A DNA stretch of 64,000 nucleotides from assembly GCA_963618065.1 (NCBI GenBank), contig CAVERH010000011.1:1-64000 (forward strand), given 5' to 3'. Of this stretch, positions 15,173 through 23,248 are shown piece after piece. This DNA comes from Suilimivivens sp963618065 (lineage in GTDB: Bacteria; Bacillota; Clostridia; Lachnospirales; Lachnospiraceae). The translations under genes were made by a program, and so were the position numbers. Positions within the stretch are counted from its first letter, which is position 1. Each line of letters opens with the position of its first letter. Below the pieces are notes generated by a model, which saw only the letters and a program-made list of their open reading frames with translations, was not told where the DNA came from and made no database searches.

Positions 15173-17599
15173 ATGATGAAGAGATGGGCAAGAGCATTAT
15201 TTCAGCCGGGAATTCCGCTTGGTGAGAATGGAAAGCGTGTAACGGGAAGTAAGGAACATATTGCACTTTCCAAAGAAGCAGCAAAGGAAGGTATGGTTCT
15301 TGTAAAGAATGAGGATCAGGTTCTTCCCATTGCCAGAGGGACCAGAGTTGCATTATTCGGAAAGGGAACCTTTGATTATGTAAAAGGAGGTGGTGGAAGC
15401 GGTGATGTTACCTGCGAGTATATCAGGACTCTGTATGATGGTTTGAAGTGTAAAACTGACAAAGTAAGCATATTTGAGGAACTTTGTGATTTTTATCGTG
15501 AGGATATAAAAAAACAGTATCAGAATGGTGCAGTGCCTGGGATGACGATAGAACCTTCGGTTCCGATGGATCTTTTAAAGAAGGCAGCAGCCTTTACGGA
15601 TACCGCAATTATCAGTATCTGCCGTTTCTCGGGAGAGGGCTGGGATCGTACGGCATTTATTGATCCGGAGAATAAGGCAATCTGTGATTCGGAAGTTGAA
15701 ATGACGAAAAAAGCAGCCAGCATTTTTGCAAATGGTGATTTCTGTCTGTCAGACGGGGAACAGCAGATGGTTGACCTTGTAAAGGAACATTTTAATAAGG
15801 TCATTGTGGTAATGAATGTTGGCGGCATGGTAGATACCTCCTGGTTTGTGGATGATGATCAGATTTCTTCTGTGTTATTTGCCTTTCAGGGCGGCATGGA
15901 AGGTGGACTTGCTGCAGCGGAACTTCTGTTGGGAGAAGGGAATCCCTCCGGCAAGCTTTCTGATACATTTGCAAAATCACTTCAGGACTATCCTTCCTCG
16001 GAAGGCTTCCATGAGTCAAGGGATTATGTAGATTACGTGGAAGATATTTATGTCGGTTATCGTTACTTTGAGACCATTCCGGGTGCACAGGAAAAGGTAA
16101 ATTATCCATTTGGTTTCGGACTTTCCTATACGACATTTGATGTAAAAACATTGGAAGCAGGAGAGAGCCATGGTAATATTCAGGTTCGGGTTCAGGTAAC
16201 AAATACCGGAAGCTGTGTTGGAAAAGAAGTGGTTCAGGTATATGTCGGAAAGCCACAGGGAAAGCTTGGAAAGCCTGCAAAGGAACTTGTTGCATTTGAA
16301 AAGACAAGACTTCTTGCAAAAGGAGAATCACAGTTGCTTTACCTGCAATGGAAAATCAGTGATATGGCATCCTTTGATGATCTTGGCAAGGTACAGAAGG
16401 CTGCCTATGTTTTGGAAAAGGGCTCTTATGCTGTTTATGTCGGGAACTCGGTACGGAATGTAGAGAAGCTGGCCTACGAATATGTATTGAAGGAGAATGT
16501 TGTTGTGGAACAGCTTGAAAGCAGACTGGTACCAACTTCCCTTAAGGAAAGAATGCTGGCAGATGGAACCTTTGAAGAGCTTCCTTTGATGCAAGCCAAT
16601 GACCCGAACGCATCTGAAATCGGCAAATTAAAAGATGAACAGACCGATGGATTTACACCCGAAGGAAAACTGGTAGAAAGTTATGTGCTCTGGCATGGAA
16701 TGCATCGAAGCGGAGAACATGATTTCACGGAGGTCGCAGATGGAACCATTACTATGGAAGAATTCCTGGCGCAGCTTTCTGTGGAAGAGCTGGCCTATCT
16801 TCTTGGTGGGCAGCCGAACACCGGAGTTGCCAATACCTTTGGTTTTGGTAATTTCCCGGAATATGGAATCCCTAATATCATGACAGCTGATGGACCGGCA
16901 GGCTTGCGAATTGCACCGGAGGCAGGTGTCAATACAACGGCGTTTCCATGCTCTACATTGCTTGCCTGCACATGGAATCCGGAGATTGTGGAACGGATTG
17001 GTGAAGCTGGAGGAGCCGAAGTAAAGGAGAACAATATATCGGTCTGGCTGACACCGGCGATTAATATTCACCGGAGTCCGTTGTGTGGTCGGAATTTTGA
17101 GTATTATTCCGAGGATCCTTTTTTGACAGCAGAGCTTGCAGGAGCTATGGTGAAAGGAATTCAGTCGAATCACATTGGTGCAACCCTAAAACACTTTGCA
17201 TGTAATAATAAAGAAACGAACCGTAAGAACTGTGATTCACGGGTATCAGAGAGGGCAGCACGTGAAATTTATCTGAAGGCTTTTGAGAGAATTATTAAGG
17301 AACAAAAACCATGGGTAGTAATGTCATCTTATAATATTATGAATGGACACAGGACATCCGAATATAAGGAACTGTTGACCGGAGTTCTCCGTGAGGAATG
17401 GGGATTCGATGGGATGGTAACAACGGATTGGTGGACCTGTGGAGAGCATTACAAGGAAACCCATGCGGGAAATGATTTGAAAATGCCACGTGGATTTGCA
17501 GACCGTCTTATGGAGGCTGTCCGACAGGGCTGTCTTACACGTGAAGAAATGGAAACAAGCGTAGGTCGAATTCTTAAGACGATTCTTAAGATAGATTAA
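15173..17599 (+). CDS. GH3 beta-glucosidase with permuted domain order
   Basis: An 808-residue cytoplasmic enzyme without signal peptide. The usual GH3 order is reversed: the C-type alpha/beta domain comes first (about 25-320, with EGMVLVKNED and NPSGKLSDTF), then a fibronectin III-like domain (about 340-440, after YPFGFGLSYTTF), then the TIM-barrel N-domain (about 525-800) with DGPAGLR, LKHFACNN and the nucleophilic Asp in GFDGMVTTDWW. The same order is known in beta-glucosidases of Ruminococcus albus and Butyrivibrio fibrisolvens. It probably cleaves beta-glucosides taken up from outside. AGAGAGG precedes the tandem ATGs. The next genes are a ROK kinase and phosphorylase remnants. Confidence 0.9.
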   Translation: MMKRWARALFQPGIPLGENGKRVTGSKEHIALSKEAAKEGMVLVKNEDQVLPIARGTRVALFGKGTFDYVKGGGGSGDVTCEYIRTLYDGLKCKTDKVSIFEELCDFYREDIKKQYQNGAVPGMTIEPSVPMDLLKKAAAFTDTAIISICRFSGEGWDRTAFIDPENKAICDSEVEMTKKAASIFANGDFCLSDGEQQMVDLVKEHFNKVIVVMNVGGMVDTSWFVDDDQISSVLFAFQGGMEGGLAAAELLLGEGNPSGKLSDTFAKSLQDYPSSEGFHESRDYVDYVEDIYVGYRYFETIPGAQEKVNYPFGFGLSYTTFDVKTLEAGESHGNIQVRVQVTNTGSCVGKEVVQVYVGKPQGKLGKPAKELVAFEKTRLLAKGESQLLYLQWKISDMASFDDLGKVQKAAYVLEKGSYAVYVGNSVRNVEKLAYEYVLKENVVVEQLESRLVPTSLKERMLADGTFEELPLMQANDPNASEIGKLKDEQTDGFTPEGKLVESYVLWHGMHRSGEHDFTEVADGTITMEEFLAQLSVEELAYLLGGQPNTGVANTFGFGNFPEYGIPNIMTADGPAGLRIAPEAGVNTTAFPCSTLLACTWNPEIVERIGEAGGAEVKENNISVWLTPAINIHRSPLCGRNFEYYSEDPFLTAELAGAMVKGIQSNHIGATLKHFACNNKETNRKNCDSRVSERAAREIYLKAFERIIKEQKPWVVMSSYNIMNGHRTSEYKELLTGVLREEWGFDGMVTTDWWTCGEHYKETHAGNDLKMPRGFADRLMEAVRQGCLTREEMETSVGRILKTILKID

Positions 17600-17616
17600 C
17601 AAAAGAAAAAGTAAAA

Positions 17617-17647
17617 CAAAAAGAAGGGTTACCCTTCTTTTTTGTTT
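17617..17647 (+). terminator. Rho-independent terminator after the GH3 gene
   Basis: Stem ACAAAAAGAAGGG / CCCTTCTTTTTTG with a three-base loop and T-rich tail. It lies between the GH3 and ROK genes, so read-through is partial at best, or the ROK gene has a separate promoter. Confidence 0.8.
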
Positions 17648-17693
17648 GGGAAAATAAAGCAAGATGAATAAACTTTTTTGAGAGGGTAAAAAT

Positions 17694-18662
17694 GTGGGGC
17701 ATTATTTGGGAATAGATCTTGGTGGAACCAATATAGCAGTGGGTATTGTGGATGAACACAACAAAATCATTGTACGTCGAAATCGAAAAACCAACACGCA
17801 TCAATCATTTGAAAGTCTGGTGATGGAAATTGCGATCACGGCCAGAGAAGCTTTAGAATGTGCCGGCTTAAAAGAAGATAATGTAGATTCCGTCGGAATG
17901 GGCACACCAAGCTGTATTAATCCAAAGACAGGAAATCTTGTTAATGCCAATAATCTTGGGTGGATTAATGTACCATTGCACAGAGAAATACAAAAGTACT
18001 TCAGCCAGAAGGTAGCAATCGCAAACGATGCGGATTGTGCAGCATTGGGCGAAGTGATTGCAGGCTCTGCATCCGGATATCAGAATGCAATTATGATTAC
18101 ACTTGGTACGGGTGTTGGAGGAGGCATTATTCAAAACGGTAAAATTTATAGTGGCGCAGACGGAATGGGATCGGAAATCGGGCATATAAAGCTGATTTAT
18201 GGAGGAAAAAAGTGTTCCTGCGGACAGAAGGGATGCTTTGAAGCATATGCCTCGGCAACGGCGCTGATTCAGCAGACAAAAGAGGCAGCATCCCAAAATT
18301 CGGAAAGCAGCATCCATCTGCTTAGTGGCGGAGATCCGGAAATGATAGATGCTAAAACGGTATTTGATGCAGCGCACAGGAAAGATGAGACAGCATTAGA
18401 GGTATTGGATCAATATTATAATTACCTGGCAGGAGGAATTTCAACATTGATCACACTCTACAGACCGGAAGTGATTATTATTGGTGGAGGAATCAGTAAT
18501 CAGGGAGAATACCTTATCAAACCGCTAAAAGAGAAAATTTATGAACAGACGTTTGCGGCCAAGGAAATCGGTATCCCTGAACTTCGGATCGCATCACTTG
18601 GAAATGATGCAGGAATTATCGGGGCAGCAAATTTGAAATGTTTGAAAAATAATGGGAGGTAA
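17694..18662 (+). CDS. ROK family sugar kinase (glucokinase-like)
   Basis: A 322-residue ROK kinase without the DNA-binding domain of ROK repressors. The ATP site is GIDLGGTNIAVG (6-17), the catalytic/sugar-binding block includes TLGTGVGGGI, and the zinc site is CSCGQKGCFE (about 177-186). It likely phosphorylates glucose or a related hexose released by the GH3 enzyme. The start is GTG at 17694 with GAGAGGG 7 bases upstream; the ATG two bases earlier is in another frame. Its TAA stop overlaps the ATG of the phosphorylase fragment in TAATG, so the two were coupled. Confidence 0.88.
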   Translation: MGHYLGIDLGGTNIAVGIVDEHNKIIVRRNRKTNTHQSFESLVMEIAITAREALECAGLKEDNVDSVGMGTPSCINPKTGNLVNANNLGWINVPLHREIQKYFSQKVAIANDADCAALGEVIAGSASGYQNAIMITLGTGVGGGIIQNGKIYSGADGMGSEIGHIKLIYGGKKCSCGQKGCFEAYASATALIQQTKEAASQNSESSIHLLSGGDPEMIDAKTVFDAAHRKDETALEVLDQYYNYLAGGISTLITLYRPEVIIIGGGISNQGEYLIKPLKEKIYEQTFAAKEIGIPELRIASLGNDAGIIGAANLKCLKNNGR

Positions 18663-18868
18663 TGGATATGGAAAACAGAATTGGAATTTGGAGTGAGGAT
18701 GAAAGCGGATTGCCGGTATTTGAGTATACAGGAGAGCTTCCTTTCATGGCAGTAGACAGGGATGGAAAGAAAGTGAAATTACCGGAAGATCCGTGGTTTT
18801 TGCTCGGAAATTATCAGCTCACTTTGTTCACACATGTAAGTGGGGAATATGAATTAATTTCAGGATAG
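18662..18868 (+). pseudogene. N-terminal fragment of a GH94-type phosphorylase, ended by an amber codon
   Basis: Sixty-eight codons with a good GGGAGG site, starting within the ROK stop. The sequence ends DPWFLLGNYQLTLFTHVSGE, then YELISG, followed by TAG. Beyond the stop the same frame continues RSWSRINAGKKTNSGKN, matching how GH94 beta-oligoglucan phosphorylase-like proteins go on (an ISGER.W.R.N pattern). TAG thus replaces what the family would suggest is a Glu (GAG) codon. The full enzyme would be about 1100 residues and would phosphorolyse beta-glucans, probably beta-1,2. The family is recalled, not searched. Confidence 0.75.
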
Positions 18869-18925
18869 AGATCCTGGAGCAGAATAAATGCAGGAAAAAA
18901 GACGAATTCCGGTAAAAATCATGCA

Positions 18926-20515
18926 ATGATCGTAATAGACGGAAAAGAAATTCCGTTGTGTGGAGCAAATACCATTGCCGGAAACCCGAAGGCATGCAAA
19001 AGAAAATTTGGGTGTGGCTATGCGGTTTATCAATATCATCTTGAGGATGTGGAAGTAAAAAGAACTCTGGCAGTAAAGCCTTCGGAGACAATTGATGGAG
19101 GATGTTCTGCATTTCTTACAACGGTCGAAATTGAGAATCATAGTGACAGAGCCCAAAATATACAGTATGTGGAGAGTATTACGGCACATTTTGTAGAGAT
19201 TCAGTATCAGCATCTGGCAGAAGAGAAAAGAAAGATTGCTTATCATTATGAGGAAAATATCGACGAAGCTCAAAATTGTGCAATGGTAAGAATCAGTGGT
19301 GTCGCAGAGGATCCGCTTCTTTGCGGAACACCGTATATGAGATCCTGCTATGATGGCTTTCCGCCAACATTATATGTGAAGGCTCTTTCCAAAGAGGTTA
19401 AGGTCCTTATTAAAAATAGGGAAATTTCGACGGTAAGGGAATGCTGTCTATTGCCGGGGGATAAACTTATCTTTCAGATAATTACAGGTTACTTTTATGA
19501 GTACAGTCAGAGTGGCGTATCTCAGGCAATCGATGAACTGGGGATAAAAAAGGACGAAAACGGCAAATTCTCCAGAGAATGGAAACAGATCCTTCCGACT
19601 CTCGAACAGGAAAACAATCCGGTGCTCAGGAGGGAAATGCAATGGCATGCGTATGTTCTTGAAGCAATGGCAACATACAGCCATTATTACAGGGAAACCA
19701 AAATTCCGCAAGGTACCATGGATGATTGCATAGAACGAGGGAAGGCTTTGCTTGATGGTGGAGTAAGGTATCTTGGCGGAACGTGTGAGACTTATGGAAA
19801 CATTAATGCATCCGATTCCCTGTATGCGGTAAAGAAGCTTGTCTTTGAAGATAAAAGGATAACTTTGGAGGAGCTTTGCAAAGCGGTTAAAGCAAATTTT
19901 GAAGGTTATGAATCGATAAGGAAACTGTGTCTTGATTGTGATAAATATGGAAATGATCTTGATACAGCAGATGAAATGGCAAATGATCTGTATGAATATG
20001 TTTCTAAAGGAATACGAAACCGGGGAATCCGGAAGGGGATGCAATATTTCCTTATCGTAATCAGTAATAATTCCCTGAACACGGAGTGGGGAATAAAAAC
20101 TGCAGCAAGTCCTGATGGCAGATTATCCGGAATGTACATGAACCCGGCAAATAACCCACAGGGCGGCGCAGATAAAAACGGCCCGACAGCGATGCTGAAT
20201 TCACTTACACGATTTGATGCAAAATACCATGCCGGATCCGTGCAGAATATTAAGTTTTCAATCGGAATGTTCAACAAAAACCGGGATATCATAGAAACTC
20301 TTTTCAAGACTTATTTCAAAAAAGGCGGCTGTCATCTGATGGTAACCGTGGTGGATAGTGGAGCACTTGAGGATGCCATGGTTCATCCGGAAAAGTATCC
20401 CAATCTGATAGTCAGAGTGGCAGGGTATTCTGCAGTGTTTGTGAATCTGGATCCTACGGTTCAACAGGAAGTGCTTAGCAGAACCTTGTATGATGAAAGG
20501 AATTCCTTGCGATGA
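18926..20515 (+). pseudogene. Chimeric ORF: GH94 phosphorylase segment fused to a glycyl radical enzyme C-terminus
   Basis: An open frame of 529 codons in the same frame as the preceding fragment. Residues 1 to about 263 continue the GH94 N-terminal domain and stop just at the start of the catalytic part (REMQWHAYVLEAMATYSHYY, then a PQGT). From about residue 264 (MDDCIERG, near base 19717) the sequence is instead the last 265 residues of a glycyl radical enzyme, with GGVRYLGGT, ETYGN, GGADKNG, a KFS block and the radical loop LIVRVAGYSA near residue 505. The catalytic Cys domain is missing. No insertion sequence remains at the junction. A large deletion joining two genes is the simplest explanation. 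ATG 18926 has a weak ribosome site, so expression is doubtful. Confidence 0.75.
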
Positions 20516-21411
20516 ATGAGCTTGATATTTTTGAGATTGAACGGTTTGCCATCCATGATGGTCCCGGAATACGTACGACTGTTTTTTTTCAAGTCTGTGC
20601 TTTGAGATGTCAGTGGTGCGCTAATCCGGAGTCTCATACGGTAGGCAGTCATATCATGTTCTTTCAAAGGCAGTGTGTAGGATGTGGGAGATGTGCACAA
20701 GCGTGTCCCAATACAGCAGTGGACATGCTCAAAGGAAGATCCAGTATCAACAGAAAAAAATGCATTGCCTGTGGAAAATGTGTAGAAGCATGCCCAAACG
20801 GAGCTTTGAAAATATCAGGACAAAAAATTACAAATGAGGAACTCTTTGAGATTATTTTAAGGGATAAGGATTATTATGAAACAAGTGGTGGAGGAGTTAC
20901 AATATCCGGAGGAGAAGCTTTGCTTCAGATTGAAAAAATGAAAGTTTTTCTTCAAAAGTGCCATAGTGAGAATATAAATACAGCAGTAGAAACCTGTGGC
21001 TATGTGCCTGTTTCTAATGTAAAAACCGCCTTGGAATATATTGATCTGTTTCTGTATGATGTGAAGACACTTGATAGAAACCAATTTGAGAAATATACCG
21101 GTGGAAATCTGGAAACGGTGCTTGCTTCTTTTGAATACCTGTGCAGGAATGCAGTGGAAAAAGTGATTGTCCGTGTTCCGGTTATTCCGGGCTTTAATGA
21201 TCATGAGGTTAGTGCAATCATGGAATATGCAGCATTACATGGAATCAAAGAGATCCATTTGCTGCCTTATCATACCCTCGGCATAGCAAAATATGAGCAG
21301 CTTGGCCTGCAATATTCCTATCCCGTCACACAGGGATTAGATCCTGAAACACTTCTAAAATATATAGAAGCTGGAAAAAATATGAATATGAAGGTAAAAA
21401 TCGGTGGATGA
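20512..21411 (+). CDS. Glycyl radical enzyme activase (radical SAM, two extra 4Fe-4S sites)
   Basis: A 299-residue radical SAM activase. The cluster motif CALRCQWC (CxxxCxxC, about residues 28-35) binds the AdoMet cluster. A ferredoxin-like insertion has CVGCGRCAQACP and CIACGKCVEACP (about 60-100), as in activases of the diol-dehydratase, choline-lyase and decarboxylase groups. It should abstract hydrogen from the conserved Gly of its partner. Its ATG overlaps the stop of the chimeric ORF (ATGA), so it was cotranscribed with a glycyl radical enzyme that is now truncated. The gene itself looks intact. It ends at a bidirectional terminator. Confidence 0.9.
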   Translation: MNELDIFEIERFAIHDGPGIRTTVFFQVCALRCQWCANPESHTVGSHIMFFQRQCVGCGRCAQACPNTAVDMLKGRSSINRKKCIACGKCVEACPNGALKISGQKITNEELFEIILRDKDYYETSGGGVTISGGEALLQIEKMKVFLQKCHSENINTAVETCGYVPVSNVKTALEYIDLFLYDVKTLDRNQFEKYTGGNLETVLASFEYLCRNAVEKVIVRVPVIPGFNDHEVSAIMEYAALHGIKEIHLLPYHTLGIAKYEQLGLQYSYPVTQGLDPETLLKYIEAGKNMNMKVKIGG

Positions 21412-21417
21412 ATAAGT

Positions 21418-21462
21418 AAGAAACCCGTCAGAGAAGAATTTTAAATTCCTGACGGGTTTCTT
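21418..21462. terminator. Bidirectional terminator between activase and GH13 genes
   Basis: Perfect 14-base arms AAGAAACCCGTCAG (21418-21431) and CTGACGGGTTTCTT (21449-21462) lie between converging genes. Confidence 0.88.
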
Positions 21463-21491
21463 AATACTACAGTAAGCGATTCGTAGAATAT

Positions 21492-23039
21492 TTACATTGA
21501 TACAAACACGGCGGTTCCACCATCAATTGCAATGCCGTTTTCTGTCACAGAAGCATTGCCACCAACGGTATAAAGGATCTCGCCCTTTACATCCGGAACA
21601 ACCACGTTACGGTCTGCAGGATGAATGATCACCAGAATTTTTTCTCCGTCACAGGTACGTTCGTAAACGAGCGGATCCTCGTCGGAGCGGAAATGGATCG
21701 CAGCCATACTCTGCAGGGCAGGGTGAGCCATACGGAAAGCGATCAGACGCTTTACCTCACTGTAAAGGGAGGTATCATCTGCCATTTCCTTTTCGGCATT
21801 CGGGCGATTCCGGTCGGGATCTACAGGAACATACAGCTTTTCAGAAGGAGCGGAAGAGAAGCCTGCATTTGCAGAAGTGTTCCACTGCATCGGGGAACGG
21901 GAACCGGTACGGTTATAGCCGCCCTCTACGGAAGTTAAGTTCTCGACATAGCGCATGCCGATTTCATCACCGTAATAAATGAACGGCGCACCGGGCATGG
22001 AAAGCAGGAACGCAAAAGCAATCTTCATCTCTTCGGGATCGAGGGTACGGGCCAGACGATCCATGTCGTGATTGCCGGATGGAATGCAGATCAGACCTTT
22101 GCCGTTGGTTTTTTCGTAGTTTTCACAGTATTTTGCAACGAATTCCTTCGCGCTTCCTTTTCCACGGCGGGAGAAGTAAGGCTCTTCACAGCGGAACAGA
22201 TCGTTGTAATGGGAAGGGCCGAAGTGAAGCAGGAAGTCCATATGGAAGCCACCGATGAGGCTCTTATCCGGTTCACCCCATTCGCTGACCATGGCAGCGG
22301 TCGGGAATTCCTCATCTAAGAATTCGCGGATGTCCTGCCAGAGTGCGATTGTGCCTTTTCCGTCTACATCATTTTTAACAAGGGAGCCTGCCATATCCAC
22401 ACGGAAGCCGTCACACCCTAAGGAAAGCCAGAAGCGCATAATATTCTTTAATTCTTCACGGGTAGACAGAGGACCCTCGGCATCCATGGGCTGCTGCCAC
22501 TTTTTCTCCGGATCCGGCTGATAGAAGCCGTAGTTTAAAGCGGGCTGGTGGGAGAAGAAGTTTACTACACAGGAACCGTCACGATCGGAGATGCCGCGGA
22601 TGGTTGCCATATTTTCCGGGGATTCCCATGCACTGTCCGTCCAGACATAGCGGTCGGTGTATTCGTTTCTTTCTGCCTTCATGGATTCCTTGAACCACTT
22701 GCAGGTAACGGCGGTGTGTCCGGGAACGAGGTCAAGAAGGACATGCATGTCTCTTTTGTGTGCTTCTTCGAATAAATGAACGAGATCTTCATTGGTTCCG
22801 TAACGGGGAGCCACGGTGTAATAGTCCTCCACATCATATCCGGCATCGCCGAAGGGGGACTGGAAGCAGGGATTCAGCCAAAGGGCGGTACAGCCCAGAT
22901 CTTTAATATAGTCAAGCTTTTCGATAATTCCGTTAAAATCACCGATACCATCTGCGTTGGTATCGCGGAAGGACTGGGGATAGATTTCATAGAATACGGC
23001 GTTGTCAAGCCATTCGGGTTGTTTTCTTTCTGTACTCAT
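21492..23039 (-). CDS. GH13 alpha-amylase family glucosidase
   Basis: A 515-residue cytoplasmic GH13 enzyme with no signal peptide. Conserved regions are DLVPGHT (region I, about 103-109), GFRVDMA with the nucleophilic Asp (about 215-221), VSEWGEP with the acid Glu, and SGNHDMDR with the third Asp. It likely hydrolyses maltodextrins or other alpha-glucosides imported by the neighbouring CUT1 transporter. AAAGGAGG precedes the ATG. It is divergent from the two-component genes and shares a 209-base intergenic region with them. The fine specificity (oligo-1,6-glucosidase, alpha-glucosidase or trehalose synthase-like) cannot be settled by eye. Confidence 0.88.
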   Translation of the reverse strand: MSTERKQPEWLDNAVFYEIYPQSFRDTNADGIGDFNGIIEKLDYIKDLGCTALWLNPCFQSPFGDAGYDVEDYYTVAPRYGTNEDLVHLFEEAHKRDMHVLLDLVPGHTAVTCKWFKESMKAERNEYTDRYVWTDSAWESPENMATIRGISDRDGSCVVNFFSHQPALNYGFYQPDPEKKWQQPMDAEGPLSTREELKNIMRFWLSLGCDGFRVDMAGSLVKNDVDGKGTIALWQDIREFLDEEFPTAAMVSEWGEPDKSLIGGFHMDFLLHFGPSHYNDLFRCEEPYFSRRGKGSAKEFVAKYCENYEKTNGKGLICIPSGNHDMDRLARTLDPEEMKIAFAFLLSMPGAPFIYYGDEIGMRYVENLTSVEGGYNRTGSRSPMQWNTSANAGFSSAPSEKLYVPVDPDRNRPNAEKEMADDTSLYSEVKRLIAFRMAHPALQSMAAIHFRSDEDPLVYERTCDGEKILVIIHPADRNVVVPDVKGEILYTVGGNASVTENGIAIDGGTAVFVSM

Positions 23040-23143
23040 AGGTAACCTCCTTTATTTCCTTAGAATTGATTTTCTCTGCTTATAGCGATACAATACTATA
23101 ATAAACAGGATAATTCTACTAAAATTTTAAATCAGACCAAATA

Positions 23144-23190
23144 GTATGATTTTTTGCATTCCGTGTATGACAATTGGTATGATTTTTTTG
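23144..23190 (+). promoter_or_regulatory. Promoter and direct repeats ahead of the response regulator gene
   Basis: TTGCAT (23154-23159), 18 bases, TATGAT (23178-23183). The string GTATGATTTTTTG occurs at 23144-23156 and nearly again at 23177-23189, 33 bases apart, overlapping both promoter boxes. This could be an operator for autoregulation, perhaps also for the divergent GH13 gene. Confidence 0.45.
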
Positions 23191-23248
23191 TATCGGACAG
23201 GTAAACTGAAAGAAATGGAATCATGGGTTTATATATGGGGAAGCGACG

